Positions 51,201-59,265 of a stretch of DNA of 64,000 nucleotides are shown here, in pieces; position 1 is the first letter of the stretch; each line of letters begins with the position of its first letter. The stretch lies in NCBI GenBank assembly GCA_037349105.1, contig JAYJMM010000101.1, positions 682,001 through 746,000 on the forward strand, read 5' to 3'. The stretch comes from Limnomonas spitsbergensis (Eukaryota; Chlorophyta; Chlorophyceae; Chlamydomonadales). Position numbers and translations under genes: made by a program. The notes under the pieces were generated by a model that had not been told where the DNA came from, did no database searches, and saw only the letters and a program-made list of their open reading frames with translations.

Positions 51201-54200
51201 CTGCAGCCAAATGAAGCACAGGCAGGTTCACAAGCCGTCGTGCAAGGCCAACAGCGGCAGCGGCAGCAGCGGCTGCGGCAGGTCCCAGCTCCTGATCATG
51301 TTGCTGTGTCCGTTGCCCAAGCTGCTATTAAGAGCGCCTGAGAATCACTAGTCTGCTAGACACCTACGGCTACAAAACTGGAACCAATGTGCAACCGTCA
51401 GCCGCCCCAAACATCGACGCCTGACGAATGTAATGACTGGGTTTGTCAACCCTTGGGATTTGTTCATGCGGCCACCAAAGGCCTACTGCCGCGGCCAATA
51501 TATCCAATTTGATATGATACTGTGTGTTCTTGAGAGAGACATTAGAAGGTCGAAATCACAACGTGTAGTGAGTGGTTATAGCCCCGGTTCTATTACGGCT
51601 AATGCATAGGGGGGAAGACTTTTGTATTGTGGAGTCTGACTTTGTATGGACGGAGAGAGTGTGGCGATACAGATGTTGGCTTCATTCATTCAGATTACAA
51701 ATATAATCCAACCAAGGCACTGCCAAAGTTCACTGATTATGGTGTCAAACACAAATATGTCACAATGGCAACCAACAACTTATGACTACCATAGACCTCT
51801 ATAGACCGAGTCACGGTTCCTAAAAGCTTTGTTCTTGTCAGACTTTTGCTTCAACTGTGAACATTTAGCAAATAAATTGGCAGGTAAAAAATATTATTTA
51901 CTATCACATAATTGATTAACATTTACTTCAATTGAGGGGTAAATTAAGGGGTACGATACATTTACAGGTAAATTAGCATTTAAATTAAGAGGGAGTTAAT
52001 TGACAGGTAAAATAGCAGGTAAATTCGAGGGTAAATTGACAGGTAAATTGGCATTAAATTGGCAGGACAGGGCAGGAAAATAAGGGGCAGGTAAATTACC
52101 ATTAATTACAATATTGTGGAGGAGGGCTGTGCAGATGCATCATTGTTCTTCGGGAGGAGAACTGGGCGGATGAGGAGACGGGGCACTAGACATGCATGGG
52201 ACTATGCGACGTCGACTCATGGCTTGGTATTGAGTTGCGCTTAATTAGCACGTCTTGATCAGCTGCGATGAATAGCTGGCCTTTATGCGCCTCGCGTGGC
52301 GGAGAATTTCATGCTGATTCAAATTGGGTGGAAGCAGCAACGCCCGATGACGACGACGATTTCGACTTCACATTCTTCGCGTCCCTCGGAAGATGTGTTG
52401 CTGACTCGCTGGCTCGCTGTTTTCCCTCATTGTTCCTCTCAATGCGATACGAGTGTGTGGAACAGCCCATTACACAGCGCTGTATAGTCTAAACATGCAT
52501 GCGATGATCTGTGCGATGATGTGGCTACGATTGCATACGCACAGGGACGCGGGCGGGCCGCGGGCTGTGACCAGCATCGGCTGGCAGTGCCGAGTGTTAG
52601 GAGTGTGAACACAGTTTGAATCCCAGCTGTCAGCTGTAGCATGCACGCTCCCTGGCAGTCATCGCTGTTCACTCTCTGACTCACGGTTTCCTCTCGCTGT
52701 TCCACTCGATATGATATGATAGCTGCGAGCAACTAAATACACTAGCGACATAAATGTTAACACTACTTCGAGGTCGTGGTGACGAGCGTTGGCCTGCGAT
52801 GACTGGTTGACGACGTGTCGGTTGCTGACGGTTTGTACATCAAAATGGGCTCTTTCATCTACTGTGGTGCCGTACGCGAGGACTTGTACATCCAAATGGG
52901 CTTTTGAATAATAGACCGGGGCAAAAAAACAGTATAGTACCACTTTATCGTTCCGTGTTGTATCAAACCGTTCCGATATACACCAGGAAATCCCAACTCG
53001 GAACATCGTGTAATTTTTAATACCTTGTAAACCATGCATAATCACGTCTAAAGACGTCTTATATCCCGTCTGTGCATAAGAGAGTGCATGCCGAGGTCAT
53101 TATGCATGGTTTACAAGGTATTAAAAATTACAGGATGTTCCGAGTTGGGATTCTACGAAAAGTCCAGTTTGTTCGTCAGTCCAGGAAACATGATGTGCCA
53201 ATGTTACATTGATGTTGTATGGGCTTATGAGTCATCCACGCGTGAGAAATAAGTGCCAACGCCTTATATTGTAGAAATGCCTAGTTTAGGGTAACGGCGC
53301 GGACGCAGCCTAGGCGGGCCCATGCCGTGCTGTTTCCTTAACCCTCACGCCCCTGTGGGGCGTAGATTTCTGCTTTCTTTTTCTATATATGCCCGTTTAT
53401 CTCATTTCGTTTGTTTTCTCATCAACAGGCCGGTGATAAGTGGGTGGCCCGGGTGAAGGATCAAACAAGCGATGGCGGGAAGACGTACAATGGATGCTAT
53501 AGAGTCACCCAAGCGGAGGCAGCCCGGGACGCTGACATGTGAGAAGTGTTGTTGTTACAAAATTGATGCTACCACCCACAGCCTTTTGCGAAAGGGCCAG
53601 GCTGGCAGAGTGAACCGGGGAGAAACCGAAAACTAGAGACGAGACGGGCACCAGAGATCAAACCAAGCCACCAGCAACAGAAACAACAGACGACTCACGA
53701 ACACCACAAACAGACCGGCGAGGAAAAGTGTGAGGGTTTAGGGTTGTGTTTAGGGTGTAGGGTTTTGGGTTAAGGATTTAAGGCTTGTGCTTAGACCGAC
53801 TAAGAAAAGCGTCAAGGAGTAGTGTTGTAGGAAGGAGGTGGAAAATATCCATGTTTATGTAAAGGAAGGAAGCTTTGCCTCATCTCTATGGGGGCATTGC
53901 GTAGGTCCGGTGAACAACGTGTTCAAATGAGCTCTTGGCCAATCCTTTTCCGTTTTCAAGATGTGAATGCGATTGTTTTTACTTGTTGTGCTTACCTTGG
54001 GATGGATTCACGTTGGTCTTATTACTTACGGTGCCTTTTTTTGTCGTTGAGAGGCTTTGTTGAGGGCTACTCTCTAGTGGAACTCAGGTGTCAGACTTGG
54101 TCTTCTTTGCCTTCCCGGCCTCTCCTTTTGTTCCTTTACCCCCCTCTTCCTTTCAGTTTATTATTTCTACCTTCTTAATAGTTGGGCGCCCACGTGGCCG

Positions 54201-55345
54201 AGCTTTGAGCGGGCCCAGAGGTGTAACGTTATTGACTTACGGTGACAGGCAAGCTAAGAAGCTCGTAATAATAAAAGTGCAGGTGCATGGGGTGACATGG
54301 ATTTACAGGGCTGTGGATGTGGGGTGCTGAGATATTGGGGCCGTACATGAATGAATCAAGAAATAAAGAGATGCGCAAACAAGCGCGTGGATTAAGGAAG
54401 CTGCCTGTATTGGGGCCCCAAGTGGATCCTCAAGCAGACAGAGGGGTGGTGTCATGTTTGGGAGAAAAATATTTCATTTTCGTGGTTTTAAGAAAATATG
54501 AGGCATCATTGTCAATAGATTGAATTTACCTTGCTTTTAACAAGTCAAATATAAGAAGTCAAATTTACCGTACCGTAGATTAGCTCTGCCTTTCCGCAAT
54601 AGTATACACAGGAGCGCAAGTTAAGTAAGTAATATGAGGGGTGCGCAATGCCGTATCGTTGTATTCCTGGGGTTGCGGCAAGGCAAATTTAAGCTAGCGG
54701 GGTATGGCGAGTGGGGAATGGGACATATGCTTCCGTAACCCCGCTTACACTGCTCGCAAGTTAATTATTTTGCGGGGAGGCGCGGCAGGACTTCGAAAAT
54801 GTGTGTGTGAGAGCCTGAAGTACTGCCTATCTCTAAGGTGGTGCAACACCTGCAGCTACTGCAGCCAGCTTCTGCACCGGTGCGCTAAGCGTAAATAAAA
54901 CATGCTCCATGATTTTGTCACTGTGCGAACGTTAGTTTACGTAATATAGAAATGAAAACAAAATAGATCTCCGGATGTGCGGAGTCTAAGCGGAATTACA
55001 GTGTGCCCAGAGTAACCATGGTAGCTTGAGAGGCCTATACACACGGGATGTACCTCAGTCAATGCCATTCAGAAATCCACCCTGCTGCCATTCAGAAATC
55101 CACCATGCTACCATTCAGAAATCCACCCTTAATATTAAGTACATCAACTCGTTAATTAACCCTAAACTCTGAACCCTAAACTATAAACCCTAACTTCATT
55201 TCACTCATGTAGGCTTGTATTCAAGCTGCGAGGGCCGGACGCTCCGCTCAACTTCGATTTGTCCGCTGATGAAAAGGCCCGTTTGGACGCGATGCCACTG
55301 CAAGACATCAAGGCGGAAATGAAAAGGACGGAACCTCTGGAGTAA
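45263..55345 (+). CDS. two-module AP2-domain gene (3' part, four exons)
   Basis: Exons a 45263-45375, b 46476-46635, c 53429-53538 and d 55213-55345, all with AG/GT borders and matching phases (2 at a/b and c/d, 0 at b/c). Joined, a+b reads DKWKAQVKDPGSGGKRLYGS...EEAARDADM followed by LLYKVRGPDAPLNFDLSADE. c+d reads DKWVARVKD...EAARDADM followed by LVFKLRGPDAPLNFDLSADE and ends in TAA at 55343. The WxAQV / EEAARxxD / K-RGPxAxxNF pattern is that of plant AP2/ERF-type DNA-binding domains, typically transcription regulators. The two exon pairs are copies of one module. The b-c intron (6.8 kb) contains the large palindrome. The 5' end of the gene was not found. It could instead be two tandem genes, but the phases suit one. 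Confidence 0.7.
45414..45430 (+). pseudogene. echo of the AP2 exon a donor edge
   Basis: GGGATGCTGACAT then GTGAGTAC repeats the exon end GAGATGCTGACAT/GTGAGTGA 50 bp downstream of it, splice donor included. Confidence 0.6.
45690..45752. repeat. poly-G/purine tract
   Basis: Runs of 8-17 G separated by single A residues, then GGAAGGAAGG. G-quadruplex-prone by inspection. Confidence 0.9.
45873..45980 (+). mobile_element. SINE-like short repeat, copy 5
   Basis: GTAACGGCGCGGAGGTGTC, CCCCAAGCTGCGCTG, TTTCCTTAAGCCC and CTAGTGGGGCGTAGCTTCC. It lies in the AP2 a-b intron and is followed by an R4 copy at 45990-46175. Confidence 0.75.
46760..49128. repeat. large palindrome, left arm
   Basis: About 2.37 kb, repeated inverted at 49259-51555 with the outermost ~77 bp at 52914-52990. 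Identity looks to be in the high nineties over most of the arm. A 130-bp unique spacer (49129-49258) separates the arms. The arm holds an outward-reading gene and an inward-reading PHD-finger gene. It lies entirely inside the AP2 b-c intron. Confidence 0.9.
47020..47800 (-). CDS. palindrome outer gene, left copy (MYND-like)
   Basis: Minus-strand pieces that look coding: 47608-47423 (FDKNTLIVEDTSTGDYLTGL, GRVIVGKAIVVGGSRVF), 47422-47165 (HLDCLALPGEITWLSPKEST) and a region at 47230-47140 whose right-arm twin encodes FYCSQMKHRQVHKPSCK. The last pattern, with an upstream CWAC, resembles part of a MYND zinc finger, though the middle Cys pair is missing. Exon borders are unclear. In this arm the frame through GRVIVGKAI is intact. 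Confidence 0.4.
48157..49164 (+). CDS. PHD-finger gene, left palindrome copy
   Basis: Candidate exons: 48157-48353 (after GCTGCCGTGTCAG; RIMDMLEDCRIIDMREKCFL), 48415-48492 (LAHLHECMSHWLENGTATDP) and about 48650-49164. The last encodes an acidic run, then CLVCGRKEW...MMMCDHFECKGCIHVLCAGL...YYCPAH, a C4HC2H-like PHD finger, then about 100 residues of PQEQ/HEEEQ repeats and a stop at 49162-49164. Phase across the second intron was not resolved. PHD fingers bind histone tails. The Q/E repeat frame is plausible protein here because it is preceded by a structured domain. Confidence 0.55.
49113..50230 (-). CDS. PHD-finger gene, right palindrome copy
   Basis: Mirror copy of the left gene: exon about 50219-50022 (MDMLEDCRIIDMREKCFLDL), the small middle exon near 49960-49883, and the PHD/Q-E exon from about 49726 down to 49113. 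Its 3' end reads across the palindrome spacer, so its C-terminus (TQICNPHRSCMLQFSAWPMS) differs from the left copy and overlaps it convergently. The Q/E repeat number also differs. Confidence 0.55.
49259..51555. repeat. large palindrome, right arm
   Basis: Inverted copy of the left arm. Similarity stops at GAAGGTCGAAA (51545-51555) and resumes at 52914, so about 1.36 kb is extra in this arm, or was lost from the left one. Confidence 0.9.
50580..51351 (+). CDS. palindrome outer gene, right copy (MYND-like, frameshifted)
   Basis: Mirror copy of 47020-47800. The FDKNTLILEDTSTGDYLTGL segment (50771 onward) runs into a shifted frame near 50887 because of an added G relative to the left arm, so this copy looks damaged. 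The 3' part encodes CWAC...FYCSQMKHRQVHKPSCK (51151-51250). An overlapping Q-rich frame (51153-51341) is an alternative reading. Confidence 0.4.
51556..52913. other. 1.36-kb segment interrupting the right palindrome arm
   Basis: Unique relative to the left arm. 51880-52110 is a degenerate AT-rich repeat (GGTAAATTGACAGGTAAATT type). The rest shows no recognisable gene or terminal repeats. Confidence 0.6.
52991..53150. mobile_element. hairpin element (MITE-like inverted repeat)
   Basis: 52-bp arms 52991-53042 and 53099-53150 in inverted orientation (TCCCAACTCGGAACAT ... ATGTTCCGAGTTGGGA), with a few mismatches and a 56-bp loop. It begins exactly where the palindrome's right arm ends. Confidence 0.7.
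53288..53385 (+). mobile_element. SINE-like short repeat, copy 6
   Basis: GTAACGGCGCGGACGCAGCC, CCATGCCGTGCTG, TTTCCTTAACCCTCACGCCC, CTGTGGGGCGTAG and a T/C-rich tail. It ends about 45 bp before AP2 exon c. Confidence 0.75.
53540..55210. other. AP2 c-d intron: R2 copy and telomere-like repeats
   Basis: Telomere-like TTTAGGG variants at 53725-53795 and 55150-55200. A long R2 copy lies at 54060-54240. A triplicated CCATTCAGAAATCCACC unit lies at 55065-55130. No other exon was seen. Confidence 0.55.
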
Positions 55346-56040
55346 ACTCGTGACCCCTTTTGCAGCCTTGTTGTAGTAAGTTCGCTGGTTGAATAGTCTT
55401 GGAAGTGTGCTTGTGATGTTGTAACCAAATTGTGGCTATCAGTCCCTTTAGTCCTACAAATAAGGATTTTGGAATGCATGACTGAGTGTGGCCTTGCTTA
55501 CAACTCTGATAAACATGTCCTAGTGGTTCCTTTGTTAGCATGTGCATGCGAGTTAGGGCTGTATCAATTGCTATCCAACTGATCCTCGATTGCTCATCCA
55601 CCTCTTGCCTGCAACATCTTGTTCAGGCTATTCATAAGGTTCGATGAGTGTAGATGGGAGATTTGATAATGTTCCATGTGGACGCAATATCGATGTTGCA
55701 ATCGAATTTCCCCTCCCCCCTCACCTGCAGGCGTGGGTTCGCAAATGGCCCCCCCCCCTAGGGTGGAGCAAAAGAGGATGGGAGGAAGCAATATGGGGAG
55801 CAACTGATGAAGGAAAGAGGATGGTATTGATTTTATTTGTTCGTGGGACGCACCCCCCCTCCCTCGTGTGAAATTCAGGATTCAGGCATGCACGAGACAT
55901 TTGAGCACACAGCATAACAAATGACACGTTGTCATCTACTCGTACCCGTATTTGGTGGTTTAAACACTCTTTAAAGGAACCAAATCAGTCGTGGGCGTTG
56001 CACATGCCTCTGGGTTTTGGGCACTTCGGTCTGCCCGCCC
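55346..56040. other. no gene seen
   Basis: AP2 gene 3' flank. Only short frames and a poly-C run at 55748. Confidence 0.4.
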
Positions 56041-56835
56041 GTTTTGTTGTTGTTCTTGTTGTTTGGAAGCAAGGTGAACATGCTTTCCTCTCTTTCCTCT
56101 TGTGTCCACTCCCTTGACTTTCTTGGCTGGTTTTTTGTTTGCTGACATGGCCGAGCTTCTTTTAAGCAGGGCCCAAAGGTGTAACGTCATTATTAATCTG
56201 GCTCTGGGTCTTGCTCAAAGGCCTCGGCCGCCTGAGCACCCATTGATGGCAGATGGATCCTTATAATAGTGATGTTTGAACAACAGAAAACGGAAATAGG
56301 GGGGCAATAAAGCTCTTAGCCGAGGTCCCTCCTGCATATAGGGAAGGTCCAGATCCGAACAAATAGGACAGGTGCTGAAAGGTTGCGCTGTTGAAGGCGT
56401 CACGTTGCAATTGATGGTATCTATCCACCCACCGCATGTATTGTCTAGGACCTCAACTTGCCTCTACATCACATATCATGTCAATGGCGTTAGTTACACC
56501 TCTGGTCCATGTTTAAGTGCTCGGCTGGGTGGGCGCCCGCCCAACTGTCAGGTAGGGAGGAAGATAAAGGCTACATAAGAAAGGAAAGGTACAGAAAATG
56601 CCATGCCAAAAAGTATAGGAAGTGCCTCTCCTGGGGTTCGAGCTTGTTGAGGGCTAGTCTCTTGAGGGGCTGGGCATTCGGTCCCTCATCTTTTTGCCTT
56701 GGTTGTTTGGAGGGTGAAGACTCCTTTCCTTTCCTCTCTTGCATTCTCTGTTGAATTTCCTAGCAGGCTTTTTGCTTGCCGACGTGGTCGACCTATTTTT
56801 TTAGCACGGCCCAGAGGTGCAACGTCATTCAACTC
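56040..56835. repeat. cluster of three R2 copies
   Basis: Plus-strand copies at 56040-56195 and 56640-56835 and an inverted partial copy at 56480-56545. The last copy ends AGCACGGCCCAGAGGTGCAA/CGTCATT, the same segment that is amplified at 57019. Confidence 0.65.
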
Positions 56836-56854
56836 TCATTAGGGTCCTACTGTC

Positions 56855-56950
56855 CAGGAACGAAAGAATGCTACGCCCCGTGGGAGGCGTGAGAGGTAAG
56901 ACAACAGCGCAGCCTGGGCCGAAGCCACATGCGCGACGTTACCGTTCCAG
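56855..56950 (-). mobile_element. SINE-like short repeat, copy 7
   Basis: Inverted full copy: GAAAGAATGC, TACGCCCCGTGGGAGGCGTG, GCGCAGCCTGGGCCG, CCACATGCGC and GTTACCG. Confidence 0.8.
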
Positions 56951-57018
56951 GAATTTGATCGGTCCAGCTGGGAATCACATTTGATGAATGGGACAGGTGC
57001 CGGAAAACCAATCAGGGA

Positions 57019-57694
57019 ACACATATGCTGCACTTTCAGCACGGCCTAGAGGTGTAGCGTCGTTAACACATATGCTGCACTTTCAGCACGGCCCAGAGGT
57101 GTAGCGTCGTTAACACATATGCTGCACTTTCAGCACGGCCCAGAGGTGTAGCGTCGTTAACACATATGCTGCACTTTCAGCACGGCCCAGAGGTGTAGCG
57201 TCGTTAACACATATGCTGCACTTTCAGCACGGCCCAGAGGTGTAGCGTCGTTAACACATATGCTGCACTTTCAGCACGGCCCAGAGGTGTAGCGTCGTTA
57301 ACACATATGCTGCACTTTCAGCACGGCCCAGAGGTGTAGCGTCGTTAACACATATGCTGCACTTTCAGCACGGCCCAGAGGTGTAGCGTCGTTAACACAT
57401 ATGCTGCACTTTCAGCACGGCCCAGAGGTGTAGCGTCGTTAACACATATGCTGCACTTTCAGCACGGCCCAGAGGTGTAGCGTCGTTAACACATATGCTG
57501 CACTTTCAGCACGGCCCAGAGGTGTAGCGTCGTTAACACATATGCTGCACTTTCAGCACGGCCCAGAGGTGTAGCGTCGTTAACACATATGCTGCACTTT
57601 CAGCACGGCCCAGAGGTGTAGCGTCGTTAACACATATGCTGCACTTTCAGCACGGCCCAGAGGTGTAGCGTCGTTAACACATATGCTGCACTTC
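57019..57694. repeat. 47-bp satellite array, 14 copies
   Basis: Fourteen almost identical 47-bp units plus a partial one. Each unit contains ACACATATGCTGCACTTTC and the R2-end segment AGCACGGCCCAGAGGTGTAG/CGTCGTTA. The first unit has a single substitution (CCTAGAGG). The near identity points to very recent expansion. Confidence 0.97.
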
Positions 57695-57859
57695 TTCCCA
57701 AACCCTTTTGGTCCTTCTAGCTGAGGGTCCTGCTGCACTTGGCCGATAAGGGCCCTACATTTTCGCCTGGACTTGATAAAGTTCTATTGCATCTCCGGCA
57801 AGTCCAGGTTGGGCGGCAGCTGCACTTGCTCAGCGGACCACTTCCACATCCACATGGCC

Positions 57860-58255
57860 TGGCGCATGTCTTGGCCCGAGGGGCTGGTTTGGTGCGGCCT
57901 GCGCAAGGCGGGGGATCAGGGAGGGAGGCAGATGGGCTGGTTTGGTGCGGCCTGCGCAAGGGGGGGGATCAGGGATGTAGGCAGAGGGGCTGGTTTGATG
58001 CAGCCTGCGCAAGGGGGGGGATCAGGGATGGAGGCAGAGGGGCTGGTTTGATGCGGCCTGCGCAAGGGGGGGGATCAGGGATGTAGGCAGATGGTCTGGT
58101 TTGATGCGGCCTGCGCAAGGGGGGGGATCAGGGATGTAGGCAGAGGGGCTGGTTTGATGCGGCCTGCGCAAGGGGGGGGATCAGGGATGTAGGCAGAGGG
58201 GCTGGTTTGATGCGGCCTGCGCAAGGGGGGTAATCAGGGAGGCAGGTAGAGGGCA
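57860..58255. repeat. 53-bp tandem repeat, about seven copies
   Basis: Units start ATCAGG at about 57915, 57968, 58021, 58074, 58127, 58180 and 58233, with GGGGCTGGTTTGATGCGGCC and a poly-G tract. Related G-rich fragments continue to about 58500. Confidence 0.92.
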
Positions 58256-58499
58256 CAGGAGGTAGTAGGGAATCGGAATGCAGGGATGCATCCTGCGCAA
58301 GGGGGGGAGTAGGGATGCGGGCAGAGGGCACAGGAGGTAAGAGGGAGGCGTGTGGGCGCCTAGTTAAAACGGGCAGAAAAAAGGAAAGGGGGACATTGAA
58401 GCAGGGAGCAGCAGGTAAGAGGGAGCAGCAGGTAAGGGGGAGCAGCATGTAAGTCAGGGTGGCGGGGAGTGGGCAGAGGGCGCAGCAGGCTAAAAGACA

Positions 58500-59140
58500 A
58501 CAAGTGGCGGGGGCGTTGCTCTTTGCTGTATTGCTTCTGGCAATGCTCTGCCATCAAGGGCTTTGGCAATGCTTTGGCCGGCCTATAGTATCAATATCCA
58601 TTTTATCTCAAGCTTTGCATCAGACAACACAGGGTGTTTGCGGTGTGGGTGGGTGGCTGCCTGGGTCGTGAAGAGTTGCTCATCCAACTGATTCAGCAGG
58701 GGACCGAGGGTCTGGCTGTCCGTCTGGCTTGCAGGCTTGCAAACAGTCGTTCAGCTGAGGGCAGCTCAGAAGGGCAGCAGCAGAGCAGAACGTCGCAAAC
58801 GCCGCAAAGTCGAGGCTGGAGGGAGACGACAGGTGTTCCAAGAAGGACTGAGGGGAGAGGTAATACAGGTGAATTCGGAAAGGGGACAGCGTTCAACGTC
58901 TTTTGCGCTAGAGGGTTTCAGGGTCCTTAGACCCCCCAGTGATAACAATATATGTATGTGCTGTTTGCTGTTAAGAGTTCCAAACTCGCTCTATACTGTC
59001 TGTGCCACCGGGGGTTCTCCTCATGAAGTCTCGCACAGCCCATGATGTACCGCTGATGTGTACATCAGTAGTCTCAGATACTGTTTAGGTATTTGAACGC
59101 TACAAGCGGGGAGGTCATGGCAGTTGTATCTGGGCCTGTT
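58500..59140. other. no gene seen
   Basis: Frames up to about 100 residues but without recognisable motifs. Confidence 0.4.
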
Positions 59141-59265
59141 ATGGTAACGGCGCGGATGTGGGCCACGGCCCCAAGCTGCGCTGTTTCCTTAACCTCCGCG
59201 CCCTAATAGGGCCTGGCTTTCTTCCTCCACGCCCTGAAAGGGCATAGCTTTCTTTCTTTCTTCTT
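59140..59265 (+). mobile_element. SINE-like short repeat, copy 8 (duplicated tail)
   Basis: GTAACGGCGCGGATGTGGGC, CCCCAAGCTGCGCTG, TTTCCTTAACCTCCGCGCCC, then two hairpin/tail units (CCTAATAGGGCCTGGC and CCTGAAAGGGCATAGC), each followed by CTTTCTT. The dehydrogenase reading frame runs antisense into it. Confidence 0.75.

Noticed and set aside
57019..57694. CRISPR-like regular repeats
   Set aside because: There are no unique spacers: the whole 47-bp unit is repeated. It is a satellite in a eukaryotic genome.
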